A DNA stretch of 64,000 nt from Melampsora larici-populina 98AG31 (lineage: Eukaryota > Basidiomycota > Pucciniomycetes > Pucciniales > Melampsoraceae), in assembly GCF_000204055.1 (NCBI RefSeq), contig NW_006768765.1, positions 1,310,385 through 1,374,384 on the forward strand. Reading direction: 5' to 3'. The translations under genes and the position numbers were made by a program. The stretch's first letter is position 1; each line of letters begins with the position of its first letter. The notes under the pieces are model-generated. The model was not told the origin of the DNA. It did not search any database and saw only the letters and a list, made by a program, of their open reading frames with translations. This document shows, piece after piece, positions 35,128 through 46,232 of this stretch.

Positions 35128-38100
35128 TCAAGCAATTTGTCCAGCATTCATACTTTTCTTTCGCTGTTTGTGCAATTCTTCTACCGCGCTACTGGGTTCA
35201 GCCGTTACTACCACCTTAGAGTCAATAACCGGGGGTCTTCGGATTGTCTCTAAAAGAGTAGTATCCCGCATAGCCTCATCAGAGAGTTTGAAAGATTGTC
35301 TTCTCTGTTTCAACTCTTGTTCCGTCAGTCCAACTACTTGTTGATCTGCACCGACGCTACCACTCTTCGCTTTGTCATACATCCGATACATCTCTGATTG
35401 TCCTTCGGGTGTAGTAAAGTCCATTTCGATCGTACTGTCCAAGGTATTACTCATTGGATGTACGTTCTTGAGCGAAGCAAAACTTCCGCGCGATGATGGA
35501 TGTCTAAGAACGGGTTCATGGCCGGGCGGCGAAGCTATATTTTCGGGGAGTGTGGTGTCGACAGTGGCAATTTTGTTGAGTACTTTGCCCATCGGTATGA
35601 CTTCATTAGTTGGCAAACGAGTGAGTCCAGGTCGGGTTGGTACGCCGAGTCCAGAGACAGGGCCCGCCAAATCACCGGTTGCTTGATGCTCCGGAAGCTA
35701 AAAGAGACATGTAAGCGATATGACCAAATCATCATACTAGAAGAAACTAGTCGACTTACAGTATTGTCAACCATTAGCTTATCAGTCAATAAATCTGCCA
35801 TCACCACCTTGTCGGTAAGCTCTTGAGGATGGCTGCCTGAGCGGACTAGCTTGTGTTGCATAGCTACATCGGTGATCAGCTTCTCACCCTCGTCAGGCAG
35901 TCCACTCAAATGCCGTGTCACTTTGTCCATAGTCATATTGTTGACAAGACCGATAACGTGCTGTTCATCATGCAAGTTGTCGATGGTTGGAGGATTTTCA
36001 ATCGTTGCTCGAATGGTGGTATCTCTCGAGGTCAGTTCAGACAAGCTTTGAGCCATTAAGGAGAGTTCTCGATGGTTGAGATTTCCTCCGTTTGAGCCAA
36101 GTTCTCCCAAAGAAGCCTCTGCCATCTGATATGCTTCATATGTCATTTCACCGGTCGGGAAACAAGGCATTCCACCTCGATGAGATAGTACTGAATTCAG
36201 GTCTGCTTTGTCGGACACGACGGGTCGAAGGACCGTAGATAAAGATGTAGTGTCACGTTCAGCGGATACTGAAAGGCTTCGGGCCATGGTATCATATTCA
36301 GTCGTCATTTCATCGTCGTCTTCATCAAAGACGTTGGGTAGGACGTGTTGACTTGGTCCCTGATAATTCGAGCTAGCAACTGGTGGACGCTGTATGTTTT
36401 GCGGCAATGTGCTGTCTGCTTTCGAGATGTCGGTAAGGTGATCAGCCATTGACTGTCTTCGTTTACGTTTGGCATCGATTGATTCTCCGTCTGCAGCAGG
36501 GCTCAGCAATGGCGAAGAAGGTCCAGAGAGTGGGTTCTGAAGGTGTGTCAACACCGATCCTGTTTTCAAGCCAGTCAAATCGCGAATAGACGCCTTGAAG
36601 CGATCTCTGGCAGTCCCGTGAGTTTCGGGAAAACGTGATGGTTGAGCAAGCTTTTGAGCTTGCGCAGGTGTGTTGAGGGCGGACACTGTGAGCTTCGGAG
36701 TCTTTACAGCGACATGATGTTTAGTCGGTAACCAAGTTTGAAAGAAACTTTCCATCCAGCTAGTCACGCGCTGTTGCACACTGTTTATCAAATGTTTCTC
36801 GAGAACCGGCCATATCGTATGCAAGGTGTTTGAATTAGTTGGATAAAATTTGATGTCTGCTGAGGTGACAACAAGCTTTGTTCCCTCGTAAACGGGCAAG
36901 GAGGAAAACATATGAAACAAGGCTTTGTCCTTGGGACTCAGGGTAGTGACCACGTCCAATACAAATTTGGCGTCCAAGGTGCCAGTGTGCTCAACAGCAG
37001 ATTGGGACTTGTTGATGTAAGTGAATGGCACGGATTTCGACTGTAATTGTATGTGTTTCATACTAAAGCTCGTATTGCTACAGAAAGTGTTGTCGTGGGC
37101 ATGGAATGTGGAATGAGTGTTGAAGCCAAACTCGGACGGTAGCTCATCTACCAATGAAAGATCGAGTTTTGAGAAGACTAGTCGGGTGGCTTCGTCGTGG
37201 TGCTCAACATCCCCTAGCGGAATGATCAATAACTGAGATAGCAGGGTCTTCACAGATTCCAAAGCGCCTTCTACCCCGGTCCCCGGTTGATTAGAGTTTG
37301 AATCTCCCATAATCCCGAACCAGACCCTACGCAGATCACGAGAAAATCGTGCAAAGGTACTGTTGCCCTGAATGCCCAGCATGACATTCTCGAGGTGCCG
37401 CTTGAAACGACCGTAGACATCCTTGTGAGTGGGTGTGTCGAATAGTCCACTTGACCATGCTTGTAAAATCAGATCGAGTTTTGCATCTGTGTCGCAGGGC
37501 GAATATACATAACCCAGTGGATGCATCTGGTAATCGCTCGATGGGGGTGCCGTGGTGGTCAGTGGTTTAGTTAAGATGTCGCGAGTCTCCGCTGCCAATT
37601 TGGTCGACGATCCATCAATCAATGCAATCCATGAAACGAAGCTCTTCACTAGAGGTTTGATGGAGCTTCCGGTGAGTTGTTCAATGCTAGCAAATAGAAG
37701 ACTTAAAAACTCTGCTATATGTCGAACTTCGTTTTGTTCTGTCACACCTTGCGGGCCGAATAGCGAATCTGATAATCTTGACCAAAGCCCGTCACGTACA
37801 CTTTCAGACGCCAGGATGAGTTGACATACCCGATCAAGCAAATTGAGGAAGGCCGATTTATAGATACTTAGTGAGACCACCTTGTCCATCATTGTACGGA
37901 GTATAGTCAAACACGATACGCCAGTTGGTTCAGACTGTGCCGCTGACATGAAGCCGAGAACGCTTCCACTAAATTCAGCGAACCTACGAAGGAGGGAGAA
38001 TCAGCATTGATCAAATCACGAATGTGAGGAATCAAAGCACCGACATTGAGGCAATCTCGGGTTCTGCATATAGCAAGCCCCCTATGCGCTGAAATTGTTC

Positions 38101-39281
38101 GATAATCTCGTGTAGATGGACGGTGAGATATGCTGCTTGTAATGTGGGTACACTCTCTAGCACCTTGGTGATCAATTCTACCAAACCCAGCGGCAAGGGT
38201 CATCGTCAGTTTCGGGTCATCTAGTGGTGTTATCGAGAAATTAAATGTTTGTCGCGGAAAATGGACTTACTGGTCACATCAGTGCTCAAATTCGCAAGGC
38301 CGCCTGATAAGATATATTTCACAAAATTTCCAACAGCTTCGCCTCCGCCTTCTTGTCCCATAAGCGAGCTGAAGCTATTGAGCAAGATTTTTGCGTCTGA
38401 GTGCGCACTTTTCTTCGCTTCGCTAGAGCCGTCTTCCAGATGGTCGACGTCAGACACTGCAGACCATGCGTGAGAATTGCGTGCTCGGACTGCCACTGAA
38501 GGCTCTCGTGCGATGGTAGAAAATCTCCTGGCATGTAAAGCAGCCGCTTGATTTGCAGTGCCAGTTGAGGAAATGGTGCCACCACCATAAGAGAAACTAG
38601 CAGCAGGTTGCGTGAATCGACGGGCACCGATGGGCGTGTTTCGGGGCTGGTTGGCAAATGAGCCCATGCGATTGGAGCCAACTGTACTACTGGCAATCGT
38701 AGTTGGAGCACGGTTCTTAGTTGGTAAGGCAGCTCTACGATGCTCATCTCCTGGTAGGATCACATCATAAGGATGTGGACTAGCTTGACGAGTTTGAAAA
38801 GTTGATTCTACATCCAAGTCTCGAACTCGAGCCCCCAAGGTGAAGTTGGGTACACTGGTAGAGGAAGTGGTCAATCCAGGGGTGGGCAAGGATGACCGGG
38901 GCGAGTTTGCCAAACTATTCGCAGACGTACTGCCGCGCCTGGAGTGTTCGGATTGATGAATTGAACCCGGGAAAGATTGATCATCGTGCGAAGTTTTTCT
39001 CGCAACTTGCTTGACTGTCATCCCCAGAGATAATGAACAGTTGGTTAGGTTAATCGATGCAAGAACCTCAAGCGATCAAGAGATCCATGGATGAACTGAC
39101 CTGATTCGTCATTAAGTTGAGTCAATGGCCTGAGTCTTGGACCACCAAAACTTGAGCTTGGTCGCCCACGGTTAGATGGAGGGTTAGACAAATTGGGTGT
39201 GTTGCTGGAGATAGAGCTTGTAGAATCGGCAGCAACATTAGTATGGAAAGAAACTCGACGTGGGGGCTGATTTGGGTCCAT
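35128..39281 (-). CDS. 1283-residue protein, possibly HAM1-like, with degenerate D-T-T/PP repeats
   Basis: Five exons predicted: 39281-39101, 39014-38271, 38177-38045, 37983-35760 and 35697-35128. All phases agree, and the total is exactly 1284 codons. The acceptor at 38178 (GGTAG) keeps the frame open; an earlier AG would cause a stop. Residues 1-~310 are Ser/Thr/Arg-rich and disordered. The middle (~310-830) is folded and helical (KVLESVPTLQAAYLTVHLHE, MDKVVSLSIYKSAFLNLLDR), followed by a beta-rich part with SMKHIQLQSKSVPFTYINK. The middle recalls the fungal HAM1-like/DUF4449 group from memory, tentatively. The C-terminal third is acidic/Ser-rich and repeats a motif like DTTLxxTIxxPPxI at least seven times. 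No transmembrane segment or signal peptide. Cellular role unknown; HAM1 is linked to hyphal fusion in Neurospora. Confidence 0.75.
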
Positions 39282-40155
39282 CTTGGAAAAGAATTAATAG
39301 AGAGGAAGAAAGCAAAGTTATAAGAACTGTGGAGAGGAAGTCTAAAATGGTTTTGAGATTGCAATCGTTGGATGGGAAGGGATAATAGTCAAAAGTGAAT
39401 TGAAGGTAAAGAAGGAAGAAGTGAACAGCTCAGCTGATCAAAAGTACAATGATGATCTGCCCCATTAAGTTGGAAATTATGACATCATCGATCGATCGAT
39501 TTGATTTCCATTAAAAACCCATAAGTCATGACACTCCGGAATAACTTTCGGTCGGTTCGACGTTGTATAAGATCTTCACACTTGGTGATATGCAAGATTG
39601 CACATTCAACCCACATGAATCCATGATGCTTGGTCAAGGATACGTTCCAGACAATTAGTGGTATATACAACAGCTTAATCATGCTCACTAAGTGGACATA
39701 AACTCTTCAAATGGGCTTGAAGATTCCAGGATGAAGTAGTGCAATTCACCCACGTATCATTGGGGAGACTAGTCCGTGGATCACCACTTCGTTCATGGTG
39801 ATTGCATGTTAATCATCACTGGTGAAGCAGTTCTTGATCAAATCTGTCTTGCTCAGACGGGAAAACCAAACTCATCACTGAAACAACAAATCCGAATTTC
39901 GCTCAATTCCTGTGCGCAGCAATAGACCAAAGGCACGACATCATTGAGTAAGCTCATCAATTGCAGCGGTATGGAGTTGTGACAGTGATTAATGATGAGG
40001 TTCATTGATCTTTAAGAGAGGAGTGAGAATCCAATTATTGGGCTTCACTTCAGCCTCAACTGAGTCAAAAACACCACTCTTTTCATTGTATGAATCTCAA
40101 GCTCCGGATTGACTTTGTCAATTCCCTGTTGCTCACATCTTCTATCTCTATTAAT

Positions 40156-40314
40156 TGTGGGATACAAAGTAGGAACCGACAACTTATCCGAGCTTCCCAA
40201 CTTGGACTTTTTGGCTGCGGTTTTTGGCTTGCCCAGGTTCCCAGTTTCCCAATACAGCCAACAAGTGCAAGTTGCAAAACTCAGAGGAGTTCTGGTTCTA
40301 CTTTGTATCCCATA
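40156..40314. mobile_element. TGGGATACAAAGT-family MITE, copy 1
   Basis: 159 bp with ends TGTGGGATACAAAGTA and TACTTTGTATCCCATA. The outer flanks are AAT on the left and AAA on the right, so any 3-bp target duplication is imperfect. Internal segments fold back partly (TTGGCTG ... CAGCCAA). Non-coding. Confidence 0.8.
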
Positions 40315-40527
40315 AAAGTATCATACCAATTGCCCTGAAAAACTGAATACTATCTTACATGCTGTTGTTGGGGTCCCTTCCATCACTTCTTTTCTGAAAA
40401 ATAATCACACCTGGAACCATTCCAACTCAAGTATTGGTCTTGTCTAATCCAACCACCACCTCAACAGAGCTTTTAGAAGAGCCCTTGAGGCAAGCTAGGA
40501 ACCATGACAAGGCAGCTAGTATGACAG

Positions 40528-42412
40528 ATGATGTTTTCAAGCCCCCACAATGTGAGTTGGAGGCGCTTATTTCCCATCTACAGTAGGAATCAGCGCAGCC
40601 TGCACCTCCTGGTCAACATTGGCAAAAATTGTGGTGAGGCCACCAAGACTCTCAAAGAGCCTGTACCACCATGTTACCACAAGTTCATCCATATGTTTCA
40701 ACCACCCAGTGCCTGGCACCCAAGAAGAAAATACAATTTTTGTGCTCCATTAGTACCCAATGCACAATCACGAGCTTGTCGCATCATCCCTCTGTCACTG
40801 GCGGAACAGGCTGCACTCAACTTCATGATCAATGAAGCCTAAGGACTTGCCAATGGAACCATTTGTCATACTACTTCACTGCGGGTAGCACCTGTACTCT
40901 TCACCTGTAAGAAGGATGGCAAACTACGACGATGCTTTAACTACAGCACCCTGAATGCTCTGACAGTCAAAAATAAGTATCCCCTACCGTCAACAATGTA
41001 TCTTATTGACAGCCTCATAGACACCAACAAATTCAAAAAGTTAGATCTACATAATTCAACAGCAACTTATGCATCACAGAAGGAGACAAGGATAAACTTG
41101 CATTCATCTGCATGGCAGGACAGCTTGCACCCCTCACCATGCCCTTTGGGCCAACCATTGTGCCAGGTTTTTTTGATATGATATGCAAGATATCCTACTT
41201 GGCCATGTTTCAAAGGCACAGCTGTCTGTTTGGACAACACCATTGTCTATACCAAGAATGGAACAGACCAAACTATGATCATCACTAATTATGGGATACA
41301 AAGTTAAAACTGGAAGTTTTTTCCCAGTTTCCCAGTTTTCAAAATACAGCCAGAAACGCAAACTGGGATACTGGGAGAACATGGGAAAGTTCCAAACACA
41401 GCCAAAAACGAAAACTGGGAAACTGGGAAAAAAATCCCAGATTCAACTTTGTATCCCACAAATGTACTAGAAAGACTCAACAAACAGCAACTATTGCTAA
41501 AACACAAGAAGTGTGAGTTTTCAAAGGATGAAGTTGAATACATAGGTTGGATACCAAGGTCTCATAAATTTGTACAACAAAATCAAGATGGACCTGTCAA
41601 AGATAAAGGCTATGAAAATGTGGACAGTACCATATAATCCCTAGGAGCTGGGGCAGTTCATAGGTTCTTCCAACTTCTGATGCAGGTTTATTAAGCAATT
41701 TACAGCCACAACACGTCCACTACACAACTTGAAAAAAGATAAGACACCATTAATCTGGGACAAACACCACAAACAAACATTTGAGACATCAAAGGTAGCA
41801 TTCACATCCACACCAATCTGAAGAAAGCAGACTCATATGAACCCTTCAGACTGGAATGCAACTACTTCGACTTTGTCCTAGGAGCCTTCCTATCTCAGCA
41901 TTCAAGCAAAGACAGAGAGTAGCTTACTTATCTTGCTCATTAGTCCAAGCCAAACATAATTACAAGAATTTTGATAAGGATCTATAGTGCTTATCCCTGA
42001 AACTAAGGACACATAGAACAGGGTTGTGCCCTGGAGATTGAATTTTGAAACACAAGAAAAAGCTATCAATTGTTCACAATAGATATAGACACCAAGTCCC
42101 CAATCTCACAATTCCAAAACCACACTTGGGATCCAAAAATGTGACTTGTGGCGGAGAGGATGGGTTTTGGTGATCCAATTTGATTTCATTATTTCAGGGG
42201 TAAGCACTGTACTAGCAATTGTAGCATACTTTAAGGAACCAAGGGACTACCTCAAATGTAAACCAAACCACCTAGAGGTAATAGTCTATACAGACCATTG
42301 TAATCTTGAAATTTTCATGACCACTGATCAACTAACAAGACAGCAAGCCCAATTTATCAAGACCCTTGGTTGCTTCAATTTCCAAACAATACCACAACCA
42401 ATCCGCTGTTGA
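40528..42412 (+). pseudogene. decayed Ty3/Gypsy-type pol (RT and RNase H)
   Basis: In scattered plus-strand frames I can read the pre-RT linker (VPPCYHKFIHMF, 40.66 kb), reverse transcriptase blocks (KKDGKLRRCFNY, KNKYPLP near 40.91-40.99 kb, CKISYL-type remnants, then QLLLKHKKCEFSKDEVEYIG at 41.48 kb) and an RNase H block (VYTDHCNLEIFMTTDQLTRQ at 42.28 kb). Several stops and frame changes interrupt them. The canonical YxDD motif appears degraded to a CLDN-like sequence. A MITE copy is inserted in the RT at 41290-41460. No LTRs, integrase or primer site could be recognised. Dead chromovirus-like Gypsy element. Confidence 0.8.
41290..41460. mobile_element. TGGGATACAAAGT-family MITE, copy 2, inserted in Gypsy RT
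   Basis: 171 bp with ends TATGGGATACAAAGTT and AACTTTGTATCCCACA. AAT lies directly outside both ends (41287-41289 and 41461-41463), consistent with a 3-bp target duplication. The flanking Gypsy RT reads continuously across the site if one AAT and the insert are discounted. The interior contains repeated AAACTGGGA/TCCCAGTTT segments that can form a long hairpin. Confidence 0.85.
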
Positions 42413-42603
42413 TTGCGGTTGCAGAGCATTTTGTGGAACCATATGACCATAATATATAGAAGTCACTGTGCTCCATAATCCAACAGCAAATGATCCCATA
42501 TGTAGTGGTGAAATTGCTCCACCATCAGCCAGGGTTGTGTATATTTATTTGTTCAAGTTTCTTGATTTCATTGGTTTATCATGTTTGATTTCCAATTCTT
42601 CTC

Positions 42604-42905
42604 ACACCATGTAAATATCCTTGTAGCACGTTGACGTGCACACACAAAAGACTTTCCTTAGACCCTGTAACAACCCATCAAAGAGGTGCCACAACAAGCA
42701 CATCTTCCCCTTATCACCTGGGAGGTTGAAATTCAGTTGACCCCTGCTGACAACAAAGGATTCTGCAAATCCTTTGAACAAATCACAAAGCACAAAGGGT
42801 GCTCAACAACAATCTCAGTCTAAATTTGACCAAAAGACTTGGAGTTTTATTTCAAAACTCTCTGTGTGTGCATGTTGACGTGCCACACGGATATTTACAT
42901 GGTGT
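42604..42905. mobile_element. 302-bp inverted-repeat element
   Basis: The ends ACACCATGTAAATATCC and its complement are followed on both arms by GCACGT..AC.TGCACACACA, giving imperfect ~42-nt inverted repeats. No convincing target duplication. A related solo end lies at 28639-28684. The interior has no coding capacity. Confidence 0.75.
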
Positions 42906-44061
42906 CAATTGATTTTTTTGCTCTCATTTGTTTTGAACTTTGTAACTATATATTTCTCAGAAAACATAAGGAAATAAAAAAATTACATTGTGTGCCTTGA
43001 TAGGAGCTCTTGGGTATGCTTGTCAACAGCACCTCAATTGGGTATAAGGCTATGTATGCTTGTAATTCCGCCTGTGTTGTTGTACAAAAAATCAAAATTG
43101 GCCAAGCTAATCTCAAATGACTGTAACTCCATCACTCCTTGAAACCTAAACTCAAACTTATAAAGTCTTGAGGTATAAGGGTTGGTTTTCCAGGAAATTT
43201 TTCAAAAAGTTTGAAATGGGACCGTCAAACTCACTACTAGATCCAAGAAAGATTGCCAAAGGCAATACCTGTGTTTGGTGCAGATCCCAAGGCATAAGCC
43301 CCGGGTATATAATTACTTGAACAAATGATGAAACACACCCTACAGGGTGGCTAGGGCCATACATAAAAAATATTAGAAAAAGACAACCACAACTAATATA
43401 TGTTAAACAACCTTTGTAACTACTAAGAATGAAATATGAATAATACTAGCAAAAAGAAAAAGAGATATAAAATAGAACTAAAATATCAATAAAAGACTGA
43501 AACAACTATACTTGAAAAGATAAAGAATTAAAATAATCGACTAAATGATAATACTTGACTAATACCTTTTTTTACCAGCTTCAGACAGGGAGTAGGAGGG
43601 AGGGATGAATTTTTTTTCTGAAATGGAATGAGAATAGAGAGAAACCTTGAGTTTGATGAAGTTGTTGACGAAAGTAACTGCTATGGGAAAGTTGTGGATG
43701 ATGGTGGTCAACAGCTATGATGTCATAGCTGATGAATCAAAAGATATGGTCAGGAAAAGTCCAACCCGTCAGTATATACTTACATGTAATATTATCCAAC
43801 TTTCCCATTCCACTCTGTTAATAACAAGTTACCAACAACGAGTCAAGTAGCTTTTCAAGATTGTAATTCATGGACAAGAAACACATGAAGAAGATGATTT
43901 TTATACACCATGAGGTAATCCAGACTTCTGTTTTTAGCAGAAATTACCGCTGTGTAACCAGATTGGCTTGGTGGTGGACAGCTGCTGCAAGATGGTCACA
44001 AGTACGGTGTTCAAGCAGCAAGATTGGCTGGCTGCTGTAAGTTGGTCCATTTGGCAGCCTA

Positions 44062-44604
44062 TCAAACATCTATAAGGTTTGTATGCTGCCAATCATATGG
44101 GAGCTGATCAGAGAACCTCTTTGTTTCTGCCCATAGCCACTCCTTCCACCCCATGTGGGCTGAGGCATCAATTATGGGATACAAAGTAAAATCTGGGCAT
44201 GTGCCCAGCCTTGCACTTGCAATTATTTTGGCTGTAAATTTGGATTTTATGGGCAAAACCCTGGGCACAAAAATCAGATTTACAGCCAAACACATTCCAG
44301 CACAGGGCCGGGCACATGTCTGGCTTCTGCTTTGTATGTTGAAGCAGATGGCAAAGAGCTCCCAGACCAAAGAGTGGATTCTAGGAGCTCTCTCATTATC
44401 AAAGTAAAAAAACGTGGTGAGAGCCACATCTATGGAGGCAAATGTGAAAACAAAGTCCAAGCTTGCAGCCTCTAATTTGGTTTTGCTTGAAGACACTTCC
44501 TTTGACCTTCTGCTATTTGCCAAAAGGCTGGTAAAGCTCTCATCAGACCTATAACTGGCCACACAATCAGCTGATTTCTGGCCAAAAGTTCTGCTTATGG
44601 CCAT
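44062..44604 (-). pseudogene. open frame interrupted by a MITE, identity unknown
   Basis: A 180-codon minus-strand frame starts at an ATG at ~44604 and runs through MITE copy 3 without a stop. The non-MITE parts (SLLANSRRSKEVSSSKTKLE on one side, HMGWKEWLWAETKRFSDQLP on the other) look like one protein segment split by the insertion. I do not recognise it. It is probably a remnant of a repeated gene or transposon ORF. Confidence 0.35.
44173..44336. mobile_element. TGGGATACAAAGT-family MITE, copy 3, right end truncated
   Basis: The left end TATGGGATACAAAGTA is intact and preceded by AAT, as in copies 1 and 2. The right end stops at CTTTGTA, having lost the outer CCCATA. Internal arms GGGCATGTGCCCAG and GGGCACATGTCTGG pair imperfectly. 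Confidence 0.75.
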
Positions 44605-45096
44605 AAATCACCTGGTGTTGTCCAACCATCCATAATTGGGTGAAACATGAAATATTGGCCAGCGTTGCCAGATCGTGACACGGCCACCTTTACGCTGGTG
44701 TCTCAACAAAGAGTTACCCCGTGGTGTAGTGAAGTGATCAACCGTAGGACAGCCAGCAGAGATAATTTGCCCCCGGAGAGGCTTCATGAGGAGTCCAGAT
44801 GAAGGTGAACTGCCCAAAAAGACATCATTATTCTGATGGTCATCCAAGGTCTTTTCAATAGAGCTTTAAAACGGGACTATCGTAAGTTCAGTCAATTGAT
44901 TATACAAAGAGTTAAGACATTTGTATGCGCGGACAGAAAGACTCATTAGCTGAGATTGTGACGTCATCTGACCATTCTTCACCATACAAGTTCAAACCAG
45001 CTTTCTGAACCTTTACAAATCAGAAAGTCAACCCAAAGACCAAAATACGAATCAGCTTCAAAGAACTTCCAAACACTCAACAAACAAATCACAACA

Positions 45097-45612
45097 ATGT
45101 CTCGATTGATCCGGGTTACCTTAAATGATACTTTAATAGCAGAATCAAATCAAACAAAATCAATCGAAGGAAACTATTAGTAAGTCATTCATTCCAAACA
45201 TCCATCCAAATCTAAAACCTCAGTTTACCTCTTCTTTACCAAAACCAATCGAATCTTCTTAACCAAAACCTCCTTTTCTCGATTGTTTATTTTGATACGA
45301 TCTTTTAAAGCTTTCCACCTGATTCAATCGTCAAAGAACATTATGTTTCATCTGATACAATCAGTCATTGTTCTTGGAAGGGTAAAGCCAATTATTATAC
45401 AATCTGTGGTGAAAAAGATGTAGCTTGGTATTACTCAGATCCATTAGTAAGTCAAATTCGATCATCTTGAGAATCATCTCATCAACTTGATCGCTTATAC
45501 ATTTTTTTGTCTGGATCGATTCAATTTAAAGGAAAAAGCCAAAGATATCAAGGGTTATGTTGCATTTTATAAGGGTAAAGTGGATATTGAAGAAACTGCA
45601 GCAACTAGTTAA
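45097..45612 (+). CDS. DUF427 family protein
   Basis: A small three-exon gene: 45097-45179, 45311-45446 and 45532-45612, giving 99 residues. The introns have GTAAGT donors and AAAG acceptors, and the phases fit. The product follows the DUF427 pattern: VTLNDTLIAES, NYYFPPDSIVKEHY, SDTISHCSWKGKANYYT, DVAWYYSDP, KAKDIKGYVAFYKGKVDI. The length equals a single DUF427 domain, which is about 90-95 residues in known members. Its biochemical role is not established; members are widespread in bacteria and fungi. No targeting signal is seen. It is convergent with SEH1. The exons are each too short to stand out as long open frames, so it is easily missed. Confidence 0.92.
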
Positions 45613-46232
45613 TCTTTTCCAATCAGTTATCAAATATCTTATCTCCCATACAAGGGTCATCTAGCAGCTTCATCCTTCAAAGATTGTACTTTGGACTGTG
45701 TTATAATCATCAGAAGAATAAATGGGAACCTTTTAGATTCTTGTCTCGATTCTCTTTCAAAAGTATTATCAAAGCAATTTATCCTCTTGTTGTATTCTGA
45801 TCAAAATCAAATTCCTGAATTGATATAAGTCTTCATTGTAAAAAATGACTCAGAAATCTCTATATCACTGCGTGAACTAAAGGTTTCTAAAAGTCAGCTT
45901 CACATGAAATTGGCGACAGTGCAGAAAAAGTTTTAATTCCTTCAAGTTTGAGCAAGAAACAACAGAAAATACATGAAATCCGACATCGATCATATTCATC
46001 AATGTGTCTACATAAGCCACATTGATCCTATGATGACAGATGTTTTTAATTTACATCTCCATCTCTCAAAACTCATCAGATCACAACACCATTTTCCAGA
46101 TTATTAAATTTTATTTCAAGTTACAGTGATTGGAATATCATTTGTTTCATCATCTTCTCCACCCTCACACGTGATTTCCCCAGTATTGATCCATCGAGAG
46201 GTATATCCCACTATCAAAACAAGTTCATCTAA
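45613..46232. other. convergent 3' interval
   Basis: Between the 3' ends of the DUF427 gene (plus) and SEH1 (minus). AT-rich, nothing further seen. Confidence 0.4.

Larger units (their letters stand above)
39282..45096. other. repeat-rich region with decayed retrotransposon
   Basis: No intact host gene. The interval holds a decayed Ty3/Gypsy pol region (40.5-42.4 kb), three members of a TGGGATACAAAGT inverted-repeat family and a 302-bp inverted-repeat element, listed separately. The rest, including 42.9-44.1 kb, is AT-rich with no assignable frame. Confidence 0.6.

Noticed and set aside
38045..38220. Apparent +1 frameshift in the 1283-residue gene
   Set aside because: Using the acceptor at 38178 (GGTAG) instead of the earlier CTAG removes the problem and keeps frame, with a good CTGAC branch site upstream.
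41260..41470. Reading the insert at 41.3 kb as part of the Gypsy pol
   Set aside because: Its ends match two other copies and it is flanked by AAT on both sides, so it is a separate insertion.
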